6,543 bases of DNA from DATAAM01 sp036260075. Lineage in GTDB: Bacteria; Actinomycetota; Acidimicrobiia; Acidimicrobiales; JAHWLA01. This document shows, one piece after another, positions 1 to 6,509 of this stretch. The position numbers were made by a program, and so were the translations under genes. The stretch's first letter is position 1. Each line of letters opens with the position of its first letter. The notes beneath the pieces were generated by a model. The model was not told the origin of the DNA. It did no database searches and worked only from the letters and a program-made list of their open reading frames with translations. The stretch is from assembly GCA_036260075.1 (NCBI GenBank), contig DATAAM010000010.1, positions 1 to 6,543 on the forward strand, given 5' to 3'.

Positions 1-324
1 GTGCTTGTCGAACCCCACCGCCAGCGCCACGTCGCACTGGCCGGCCCGAATGGCGTTGTGCGCGGTGATCAGCGCGCTGCCGCCGGTGGCGCAGCCGTTG
101 AACACGTTGACGAACGGCACCCCGGTCAGGCCCAACACCGACACCAGCGCGTCGGCCGCGCCCGCCGCAGTGCTGCCCCCCACCGCGAACTGGATGTCCG
201 CCCACGAGAGGCCGGCGTCCCGCAGCGCCTGGCGGGCGGCGTACGCCCCCAGGTCGAGCCCGGCGAGCTCGTCGTGCCTGCCGAACGGATGGATGCCGAT
301 GCCCACGACAGCCACGTCGGTCAC
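1..324 (-). CDS. Thiolase-superfamily enzyme (SCP-x/lipid-transfer type), N-terminal 108 residues, cut by window edge
   Basis: The reading frame starts with GTG at 324 and runs open to base 1, so only the N-terminal part is present; complete family members are usually near 380-400 residues. The protein opens with the beta strand and glycine turn typical of SCP-x-type thiolases (VAVVGIGIHPFGR, residues 4-16). The Cys-loop is NGCATGGSAL at 76-85, with Cys78 in the position of the thiolase nucleophile. Thiolases cleave or form 3-ketoacyl-CoA. Relatives paired with DUF35 proteins include Ltp2-type steroid side-chain aldolases, so the reaction could be retro-aldol instead, and the missing C-terminal residues would be needed to decide. 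The start overlaps the DUF35 stop as GTGA and has a strong Shine-Dalgarno just upstream, which indicates coupled translation with its likely partner. The thiolase fold is confident; the substrate is unknown. Confidence 0.88.
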   Translation of the reverse strand, partial: MTDVAVVGIGIHPFGRHDELAGLDLGAYAARQALRDAGLSWADIQFAVGGSTAAGAADALVSVLGLTGVPFVNVFNGCATGGSALITAHNAIRAGQCDVALAVGFDKH

Positions 325-761
325 GACGCCACCTCCTCCGCCGGCGCGAACGCGAACGTGAAAACCTCGTTGCCCTCGGCGTCGACCCGCACGGGCAGCA
401 GCACGAGCTCCATGGCGGCGCCGATGCGCAACGCGGGCGGCTCGGCGACGAGGCGGGCCTCGACCTTCACCTGGTCGGGCAGCTCGACGTAGCCCACGGC
501 GAACGGCTCGAACGCCTCGCCCATGGGCCCCGTGTAGGGCGGCGACGTGGGCGGGAAGGCCTGCACCGTCCACGTCCACAGCGTGCCCCGACGGGCGAGC
601 GGCTCGTCGAGGACGACCTCCTCGGCGCAGCGCGGGCAGGAGGTCGCACGAGGGAACGTGACGGTGCCGCAGGCTCCACAGCGCCCACCCAACAGCCTGG
701 CCTCGCCGTCCTCCCACGTGAACAGCCCCTCGGCGATGGGCACCTGCCTGCTGCTCTGCAC
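321..761 (-). CDS. DUF35 zinc-ribbon/OB-fold protein, partner of the adjacent thiolase
   Basis: A 146-residue protein, the normal length for the family. An N-terminal rubredoxin-like zinc ribbon carries two CxxC knuckles: Cys28/Cys31 (CGAC) and Cys42/Cys45 (CPRC). The rest, from about residue 50, is a beta-rich OB-fold segment with the family-type stretch FEPFAVGYVELPDQVKVEAR starting near residue 82. Proteins of this family (DUF35_N plus OB_aCoA_assoc) bind thiolase-like or hydratase-like enzymes acting on CoA thioesters; ChsH2 and its Ltp2 partner in steroid side-chain degradation are the characterised case. The GTG at 761 is chosen because GAGGAG lies 5 bases upstream; an internal GTG at codon 7 is less well placed. 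The stop overlaps the thiolase start by 4 bases, supporting a physical complex. A cytoplasmic location is inferred from the lack of a signal or membrane segment. No metal ligand is missing. Confidence 0.92.
   Translation of the reverse strand: MQSSRQVPIAEGLFTWEDGEARLLGGRCGACGTVTFPRATSCPRCAEEVVLDEPLARRGTLWTWTVQAFPPTSPPYTGPMGEAFEPFAVGYVELPDQVKVEARLVAEPPALRIGAAMELVLLPVRVDAEGNEVFTFAFAPAEEVAS
331..339 (-). promoter_or_regulatory. Strong Shine-Dalgarno deciding the thiolase start
   Basis: On the minus strand this reads GGAGGAGGT, 6 bases before the GTG at 324. It lies inside the 3' end of the DUF35 gene, so the thiolase can be initiated by coupling or on its own. Confidence 0.8.
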
Positions 762-814
762 GCCTGCTCCTCGGGCTCGCGGTTGCCCCGAAACTTTAGT
801 GGTTCAAGAAACGG
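762..814 (-). promoter_or_regulatory. Only intergenic gap; ribosome site plus possible weak internal promoter
   Basis: These 53 bases separate the MFS-ATPase stop from the DUF35 start. Bases 767-772 read GAGGAG on the minus strand, a good Shine-Dalgarno 5 bases before the GTG at 761. Bases 790-812 are markedly AT-richer than their surroundings and contain TAAAGT (minus strand, 793-798), which fits the actinobacterial -10 pattern TAnnnT. I see no convincing -35 at 16-19 bases, no hairpin followed by a T-run and no clean operator palindrome. The ribosome site is well supported. The promoter is only a possibility, and read-through from the transporter genes is at least as likely. Confidence 0.4.
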
Positions 815-3109
815 TCACGCCAGCCCCTTCGTGGCGCCCTCCAGGAAGACCGATCGGAGCAGGTCGGGGCGGGCGAGCAGCTCGGACGCCCGGCCATCGA
901 AGCGGATCTCGCCCTTCTCCATGAAGTAGGCGTGGTCGACCAGCGACAGCGCGATGTTCACGGACTGCTCCACGAGCACGATGGCGGTGCCCGCGGCATT
1001 GATGCGTTGCACCATGTCGAGGAGCTCGCCCACGACCTTGGGCGCCAGCCCCAGCGAGAGCTCGTCGATGAGCAGGATGCGAGGCGACATGATGAACGCC
1101 TTGCTGAGGCCGAGCATCTGCTGCTCGCCGCCCGAGAGCGTCGAGGCGGGTTGGTTGCGCCGCTCCGCCAGGCGCGGGAAGGCGTCGAAGGCCGCCTCGA
1201 TCCCCCGCTCCACGGCCTTGCGGTCGCGGCCGTGGGTGTGGCCGAACGTCAGGAGGTTGTCGACCACCGACAGCGGCCCGAACACCGCCCGGCCTCCGGG
1301 GACCTGCGTGATGCCCAACTGCACCCGCCGCTCGGCGTCGAGGTAGGTGATGTCGGTGCCGCGCAGGTGGATGCTGCCCCGGCTGGGCAGGCCCAGGCCG
1401 GAGATCACCCGCAGCAGGCTCGACTTCCCGGCGCCGTTGGTGCCGAGCAGGGCCACCATCTCGCCGTCGTCGACGGTGAAGTCCACGTCGAACAGCACCT
1501 GCAGGTGCCCGTAGGAGAAGTCGATGTGGCGGCACGTGAGCATGGGCAGGTGCACGCCCCGCCGGGTCAGCGCCCGGATCTCCTCCGCCTCCACGATCTC
1601 GTCGATCATGCGGTCGAGGTCGGCGTTGACGGTGGCTGCCGCCCGTCGCATGAGCAGGGCCGCCAGCACTCCCGGGACGGCGAGCGAGACCACCGCGCCG
1701 CCGACGCCGAATCGCCGGTCGATCCCGTTCAGCAACAGCAGGCCGCCGATGCCGCCCACCCCTGCCAGGAAGATGCCGCCGAGAGCGGAGGCGTGGGGCC
1801 GCATGAGCGGAGGGACGATCGACAGCATCACGATGCTGAGGGCCGGGAGGAGCAGCGCGGCCATGGCGAACACGACGCCGAAGCCCAGTACCGTCCCCAC
1901 CAGGACGGGCGAGGCCACGCCGACGGCCACCGCCACGGCGAACACCACCAGGAACCACGAGGTGAAGCGCACGAGCTTGGCCGGGTCCTCACGGAAGAGC
2001 GCCTCGCCCCGCCGCCCGAACCACGCCAACGCAGGCAGCGAGAAGGCCCACGCCGCCGCGAAGAAGAGCGACCGGGCACCGGGGCCGAGGTTCCACTCCT
2101 CGTCGAGGAAGAAGAAGAGGAAGGTGTAGAGCGGGAAGATCAGCATGCCGAGCGCCGCCCAGGCGGCCAGCACCCGCCGAATGGTGGGGATCAGCATCAG
2201 GCGGCGGACGATCTCGAAGAAGCGCAGTCGGGCGTCGTCCTCGGAGACCGCCTCCTTGTCGCCGCCTTCCTCGTCGCGCACGAGCTCGCGGACGCGCTCG
2301 GTGTCCCAGCGCCCCAGGCCGGGGTCGCGCAGCCTGACCGCGACCAGCGCGGCCACCAGGCAGGTGAGGCCCATGACGAGGAACACGCCCCGCCAGGTGA
2401 ACCCGAACACCGCCGACAGGAGCCCCACGTACAGCGGGGCGATCACCGTGCCCACCGCCCCGCCCGCCCGGTAGAACGACAGCCCGCGCACGCGCACTTC
2501 GGGCGGGTAGGTGTCGACGAGCAGCGGCCGGTGCACGGCGTGCACGGTGCCGGTGGTGGCCCCGTCGGCGACGAGCATCGCCAGCAGGCCCCACACGTTC
2601 TTCACCAGCCCGGTGAACAGCGTCATGAGCCCCCAGCCGAAGGCCGCCACGATGCTGATGGCGGCCCGCCGAGGCTTGTGCTGCACGTAGGCGGCGATGG
2701 GCAGCGACGCCAGCATGATCGACAGCGTCTTCAGCAGCACCAGGAAGGCCAGCGTCGACTTCGAGATGCCGAGCGTGCGGCTGATCTCGGGGCCCATGAT
2801 CGAGATCGCATAGCTCTGGAACTCGTCCACCACCACCAGCACGCTCAGGGCCATCAGGGGGTACCACCCGACGCCGGTTCGGCGGATGCCCTCGCGCAGC
2901 GGCGGTGCCTGGTCGGCGGAACCGGTGATCCCGAGCGCTGTCCGGGCCCGCTCCCGCAACGCCTCCTGGCTGTGCTCGATCTCCTCGACGGCGGCCTCGG
3001 CCCGGTGGACCGCCTCGACGTGGTCGCCTGCGGGCGCACCGTTGCCCGCCACCGCCGACGGCTTGGCTGTCAACGGACGAGCGCGTCTCGGCCGCGGCGT
3101 GGTGCTCAT
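815..3109 (-). CDS. MFS transporter domain fused to LivF-like ABC ATPase (764 residues)
   Basis: Residues 1-80 are a hydrophilic lead with a charged probable helix at about 29-60. Residues 83-488 hold about twelve hydrophobic segments with a charged central loop at 260-305, the 6+6 plan of major facilitator permeases. The loop after helix 2 (YVQHKPRRA, 141-149) is a degenerate MFS motif A lacking its usual Asp. A short charged linker (490-520) leads to a complete LivF-type ATPase: Walker A GTNGAGKSS 556-564 (Lys562), Q-loop Gln602, signature LSGGEQQ 658-664, Walker B RILLIDE 677-683 with catalytic Glu683, and VEQ with Gln715 at the switch-histidine position, as is usual for LivF. LivF proteins are near 235-260 residues, so the ATPase domain is full length. 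It should pair with the LivG domain encoded upstream. The ATG at 3109 is chosen because GGAGGG lies 6 bases before it and it forms ATGA with the lipoprotein stop; an in-frame extension to 3154 is unlikely. What the MFS half moves, or whether it acts only as a membrane anchor or regulator, cannot be told. Confidence 0.93.
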   Translation of the reverse strand: MSTTPRPRRARPLTAKPSAVAGNGAPAGDHVEAVHRAEAAVEEIEHSQEALRERARTALGITGSADQAPPLREGIRRTGVGWYPLMALSVLVVVDEFQSYAISIMGPEISRTLGISKSTLAFLVLLKTLSIMLASLPIAAYVQHKPRRAAISIVAAFGWGLMTLFTGLVKNVWGLLAMLVADGATTGTVHAVHRPLLVDTYPPEVRVRGLSFYRAGGAVGTVIAPLYVGLLSAVFGFTWRGVFLVMGLTCLVAALVAVRLRDPGLGRWDTERVRELVRDEEGGDKEAVSEDDARLRFFEIVRRLMLIPTIRRVLAAWAALGMLIFPLYTFLFFFLDEEWNLGPGARSLFFAAAWAFSLPALAWFGRRGEALFREDPAKLVRFTSWFLVVFAVAVAVGVASPVLVGTVLGFGVVFAMAALLLPALSIVMLSIVPPLMRPHASALGGIFLAGVGGIGGLLLLNGIDRRFGVGGAVVSLAVPGVLAALLMRRAAATVNADLDRMIDEIVEAEEIRALTRRGVHLPMLTCRHIDFSYGHLQVLFDVDFTVDDGEMVALLGTNGAGKSSLLRVISGLGLPSRGSIHLRGTDITYLDAERRVQLGITQVPGGRAVFGPLSVVDNLLTFGHTHGRDRKAVERGIEAAFDAFPRLAERRNQPASTLSGGEQQMLGLSKAFIMSPRILLIDELSLGLAPKVVGELLDMVQRINAAGTAIVLVEQSVNIALSLVDHAYFMEKGEIRFDGRASELLARPDLLRSVFLEGATKGLA

Positions 3110-3621
3110 GACGGGCCCTCCGTCCCTCGATCGACGCTGAACTCCGCCGACCACGCCGCCTCGCCCATCCGCCTGCCCTCGGCGTCCAGCAGCACGATCA
3201 CCGCCTCATGGCGGTCCTCGGCGCCCGTGCGGTTGGACGACCGCTGGTCGGGCACCGACTCGAGCACCAGCGAGCTCTCCGTCGTGAGGTACACGTAGCG
3301 CTCGCGGAGGTAGGCCTCGTCGGGGCAGCCGGGCACCCGCTCGCAGTCGTCGTCGCCGAGTGCTCGCAGGTGCTGGCCCGGCCGCAACGGCGCCCGGTCG
3401 ACGAACACGGCGAAGCGCTGCGGCCCACCGGGACTGCCGAGGTCGATGTCCTCTGTCGTCCAGCGCAGCGTGACCGGGAGGGGGACGGTGGCGCGGTCGG
3501 CGGGCTCGAGGATCGACAGGCGGGTGTCCTCCCGGAAGGCCATGCCGCCGCCCAGCCCACAGCCGCCGAACAGGAGGACGACGGCGAGTGCGACCGCAGG
3601 CACGCCGGCCCTGCGCCTCAC
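3106..3621 (-). CDS. Predicted lipoprotein with Ig-like beta domain, encoded inside the transporter operon
   Basis: A 171-residue protein from the GTG at 3621. That start forms GTGA with the upstream stop and has GGGAG 9 bases before it. It also gives a textbook signal peptide: basic n-region (RRR, 2-4), hydrophobic core (about 7-18) and Cys21 after LFGG as lipidation site, although Phe at -3 is not the favoured residue. An ATG at 3717 would add 32 Arg-rich residues ahead of the signal and bury it in the previous gene, so I reject it. The mature part looks like an Ig/fibronectin-type beta sandwich: a strand ending in ILEPADRATVPLPVTLRW (37-54), then FAVFVDRAPLRPGQ (70-83). Cys93 and Cys99 are close enough to form an extracytoplasmic disulfide loop. 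At this size it is not a normal periplasmic binding protein (usually 350-400 residues). Its position between the two transporter polypeptides suggests an accessory subunit. I do not recognise a named family. Confidence 0.82.
   Translation of the reverse strand: MRRRAGVPAVALAVVLLFGGCGLGGGMAFREDTRLSILEPADRATVPLPVTLRWTTEDIDLGSPGGPQRFAVFVDRAPLRPGQHLRALGDDDCERVPGCPDEAYLRERYVYLTTESSLVLESVPDQRSSNRTGAEDRHEAVIVLLDAEGRRMGEAAWSAEFSVDRGTEGPS
3116..3121 (-). promoter_or_regulatory. Shine-Dalgarno deciding the MFS-ATPase start
   Basis: GGAGGG on the minus strand, 6 bases before the ATG at 3109, inside the end of the lipoprotein gene. It favours this ATG over the longer in-frame start at 3154. Confidence 0.75.
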
Positions 3622-6509
3622 CGCGCCGCGCTCCCTGCCCGGGCGTGCTGGGCGCACACCCCGTCGGGCCCGGCGGCCCGTGAGCAGCGCGTGCCGGCCC
3701 GGGTGGTGCTGCGGCACCGGCCCCCGTCGGTGCCCGCATCGGAGCGCTCGATGGCCCGCAGGTCGCCACCGAGGTACGACTCGATCACCCTCGGGTGCCG
3801 GCGCACTTCGTCGGGTGGGCCGGTCACGATCACGCGGCCCGACTCCATCGCCGTCACCCGGTCGGACAGGCCCATGATCAACGGCATGTCGTGCTCGATC
3901 ACGATCATCGTGAGGCCGAGCTGCTCCTTCAGGCGGGCCAGCAGCCCTCCCAGGGCCTCGGTCTCCCGTTGGGCGATGCCCGACGACGGCTCGTCGAGCA
4001 GGAGCACGGTGGGGCCGAGCGCCACCAGGCAGGCGAGCTCCGTGATGCGGCGGGTGCCGGTGGACAGCTCGCGCACCTGCTTGTGGCGGAAGGCGTGCAG
4101 GCCCATGGCACCCACCAGCTCACGGGCGCGCTCCTCCTTGCGCCGATCGGCACCGTGCAGGCCGACCACGCTGGGCAGGAGGCGGGTGGGCGCGGCCCGC
4201 TCGAAGGCGAGCTGGACGGTCTCGAGCACGGTCATCGTGGGGAACAGCGAGGCATCCTGGAACGAGCGGATGAGCCCGAGGCGGGCGCGTGCCTCCGGCC
4301 CGAGGCGGCTGACGTCGCGCCCGAGGAACGCCACCCGCCCGGCGTCGGGTCGAGTGAAGCCGCCGAGCATCTCGAACAGCGTCGTCTTGCCCGCCCCGTT
4401 GGGCCCGATGAGGCCCAGCGTCTCCCCCGCCCGCAGCGTGAGGTCCACGCCGTCGACCGCCCGCACGCCGCCGAACTGCTTCGTCAGCCCGGTGGCGGCG
4501 AGGACGATCTCGCCGCTGGCCGGCGTCGGCCGCCCCTCGACGACGGGCAGGGCCACGGCGCCGGAGAAGCCCTCGTCGGTGGTGACGGCGGCCCGCTCGG
4601 CGGCGGGATCGAGGCCGGCCCGCCGGGCCAGCAGGTCGACGAGCCGCTCGCGCAGCGGCCGCAGCAGCTGGGCGATCCCGCCCGGGAAGTAGAGGACGAG
4701 CACGAGCCACCCCAGGGCGGTGGCCGCCAGCCCGGCGCTGTCGAGGGGCAGGAAGCGGGGGACGCCGATGATGTACAGCGCGCCGACGAGCGGGCCGAGC
4801 AGCACGCCGATGCCCCCGAGCACGGCCATGGCGGCCACGTCGAAGCCCGCGCCGATCGGGAAGGCGGCCGACGACAGGCTCGACAGCGCGTGCCCGTACG
4901 TGGCACCGCCGATCCCGGCCAGGAAGCCCGCCAGCAGGAAGCCCTGGAGCTTCACCGCGGTGGCGGGGACGGTGAACGCCCGGGCGCCCTCCTCGTTGTC
5001 GCGCAGCGCCCGGAGCCTGCGGCCGACGCCGCTCACCCACACGTTGCGAGCCAGCCACACGCCCACCACGACGAAGACGAGCGCGAAGAAGTAGTACTCC
5101 TTGCCGCTGTCGAGGGGCTCGTCGCCCAGGATGGGCTTGCCGGGGTCGATGCCCTGCCCGAGCATCCAGCTCTGCTGGAGGAGCCAGTTCTGGGCCACGA
5201 TCGCGAAGCCCAGCGTGGTGACGGCCAGCATCAGGCCTCGGATGCGCAGGGCCGGGAGGCCGATCACCAGCGAGACGGCCGCCGACGCCAGCCCCGCGGC
5301 GGCGAAGCTCAGCGGGAAGTTCCCGTTCTCGACGGAGACCACGTACGACACCGTGGCGCCCACCCCGGCCAGGGCGAACTGCCCGAGCGAGAGCTGGCCG
5401 CCCAGTCCGGTCACGATCCCCAGGGAGAGGCCGACCAGCCCGAAGGCCATGATTGTGACGAGGATGACCGCTGTGGAGTTGGTGGCGACCAGCGGGAGGA
5501 GCAGGGCCACGGCGACGGCCACGCCCATGACGATGCGACCGAGGTTGCGGATCGTCGCCACTGCCCGGAACACTTCGGGCACCGGGGGCCACGGCTGCAC
5601 CGCCGTCCAGTTGCCCTTCTCCTCGTGCCTGCCGGCGTGGCGGGGCTGGAGCAGCAGGGCCACGAGGACCACGGCGAAGAGCACGGCCTCCACCAGGCCG
5701 CCCTGCGGATGGTTCCACAGCAGCACCTGCTCGAGGATGCCGACGCCCACCCCGGCGGCCAACGCCAGCGGGAGGCTCTGCATGCGGGCGATCACGGCGG
5801 CCGTCAGCGCTCGCAGGAGGAGCCCGGGTCCGAGGAACGACCCGGTGGCGAACCCTCGGGTCGGGAGGACGAGAACGGCCGTGAACGCCGAGACGGCGCC
5901 CGCGATGGCCCAGGAGAACGTGGACATGCGGGCGGCGAACACGCCGGACAGCCGGGCCACGTCGGCATTGGCCGCCGCCGCCCGGATGGCCCGCCCCATG
6001 CGGCTCCGGTGCAGGAAGAGGGCGAGGCCGCCAACGAGGAGCGGGGTGAGGAAGAGCATGGCCGAGTAGGCCCGGGTCACCCGCAGGGCCCCGATGTCGA
6101 ACTCCGGGAGGCCCGACGGCTGCGGGAACAGGCGTCCGGCGCTGATCTGGTTGTTCAGCGTGGAGGCGAAGACCACGAGGAACTGCGCCAAGCCCAGGGT
6201 GGCCACGATGCTCATCAGCGCGGGCGCCCGGCGCAGGCGACGCACCACCACGACCTCGGACACCCCGCCGATGCCCGCGGCGACGACCAGCGCCAGCAGG
6301 AACGCAAGCCAGTACGGCACGTGCCACCGCACCACCGCCAACCCCAGCACCGCCGCCGCGAACCCGCCGACTTCGCCGTGGGCGAAGTTGATGATGCGGT
6401 TCGACCGGTAGACGAGGACGAGGCCCACGGCGAGCAGCCCGTACGCCATCCCGATGATCGCCCCGAGCACGATGACGGGGAAGACGAGCTCCTGGCCGAA
6501 GATGGTCAC
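3618..6509 (-). CDS. LivH-LivM-LivG fusion: HAAT-type ABC importer permeases plus ATPase, with Cys3His tail (963 residues)
   Basis: Three ABC importer subunits lie in one frame. Residues 1-288 are a LivH-like permease, with the hallmark INFAHGEV (40-47) and the cytoplasmic coupling region around GRAIRAAAANADVARLSGV (172-190). A soluble linker (289-322) precedes a LivM-like permease (about 323-612), with TGLGGQLSLGQFALAGVGA (367-385) and the coupling region near GRRLRALRDNEEGARAF (496-512). A second linker (613-665) leads to a LivG-like ATPase (about 666-915): Walker A GPNGAGKTT 702-710 (Lys708), Q-loop Gln751, signature LSTGTRR 815-821, Walker B with Asp839-Glu840, switch His873 in IEHDM. The signature departs from the usual LSYGQ. 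Residues 932-955 form Cys-x9-Cys-x9-Cys-x2-His, absent from ordinary LivG. The HAAT family imports branched-chain amino acids, amides, urea or aromatic and other carboxylates; the substrate here is unknown. The GTG at 6509 places INFAHG about 39 residues in, as in normal LivH, and overlaps a TGA. No clear Shine-Dalgarno is seen and the frame stays open to the window edge, so a slightly longer start is not excluded. Confidence 0.95.
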   Translation of the reverse strand: MTIFGQELVFPVIVLGAIIGMAYGLLAVGLVLVYRSNRIINFAHGEVGGFAAAVLGLAVVRWHVPYWLAFLLALVVAAGIGGVSEVVVVRRLRRAPALMSIVATLGLAQFLVVFASTLNNQISAGRLFPQPSGLPEFDIGALRVTRAYSAMLFLTPLLVGGLALFLHRSRMGRAIRAAAANADVARLSGVFAARMSTFSWAIAGAVSAFTAVLVLPTRGFATGSFLGPGLLLRALTAAVIARMQSLPLALAAGVGVGILEQVLLWNHPQGGLVEAVLFAVVLVALLLQPRHAGRHEEKGNWTAVQPWPPVPEVFRAVATIRNLGRIVMGVAVAVALLLPLVATNSTAVILVTIMAFGLVGLSLGIVTGLGGQLSLGQFALAGVGATVSYVVSVENGNFPLSFAAAGLASAAVSLVIGLPALRIRGLMLAVTTLGFAIVAQNWLLQQSWMLGQGIDPGKPILGDEPLDSGKEYYFFALVFVVVGVWLARNVWVSGVGRRLRALRDNEEGARAFTVPATAVKLQGFLLAGFLAGIGGATYGHALSSLSSAAFPIGAGFDVAAMAVLGGIGVLLGPLVGALYIIGVPRFLPLDSAGLAATALGWLVLVLYFPGGIAQLLRPLRERLVDLLARRAGLDPAAERAAVTTDEGFSGAVALPVVEGRPTPASGEIVLAATGLTKQFGGVRAVDGVDLTLRAGETLGLIGPNGAGKTTLFEMLGGFTRPDAGRVAFLGRDVSRLGPEARARLGLIRSFQDASLFPTMTVLETVQLAFERAAPTRLLPSVVGLHGADRRKEERARELVGAMGLHAFRHKQVRELSTGTRRITELACLVALGPTVLLLDEPSSGIAQRETEALGGLLARLKEQLGLTMIVIEHDMPLIMGLSDRVTAMESGRVIVTGPPDEVRRHPRVIESYLGGDLRAIERSDAGTDGGRCRSTTRAGTRCSRAAGPDGVCAQHARAGSAAR
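3631..3635 (-). promoter_or_regulatory. Shine-Dalgarno deciding the lipoprotein start
   Basis: GGGAG on the minus strand, 9 bases before the GTG at 3621, within the 3' end of the LivHMG fusion gene. It supports the short lipoprotein start that exposes the signal peptide. Confidence 0.6.

Noticed and set aside
1..492. Plus-strand frames opposite the thiolase and DUF35 genes
   Set aside because: Shadows of conserved genes whose catalytic Cys and zinc knuckles are intact on the minus strand.
762..814. Rho-independent terminator after the MFS-ATPase gene
   Set aside because: No GC-rich stem followed by a T-run is present on the minus strand; the gap looks like read-through.
790..815. KstR/KstR2-type operator in the gap
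   Set aside because: The GAAAC and AAGAAAC elements do not form a proper inverted repeat and do not match the known KstR or KstR2 palindromes.
932..3298. 788-codon open frame on the plus strand opposite the MFS-ATPase gene
   Set aside because: It is antisense to a gene with unmistakable MFS and ABC motifs. Its product is a low-complexity His/Arg/Gln/Glu/Ala mix with no domain, as expected when high-GC codon bias suppresses stops in the opposite frame.
3622..3717. Longer lipoprotein start (ATG at 3717)
   Set aside because: It would add 32 Arg/Pro-rich residues ahead of a clear signal peptide and overlap the previous gene by about 100 bases. The GTG at 3621 has a ribosome site and the 4-base overlap.
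3208..4692. 494-codon plus-strand frame spanning the LivG end and the lipoprotein
   Set aside because: It crosses two well-supported minus-strand genes, and its Ser/Arg/Pro-rich product shows no recognisable fold.
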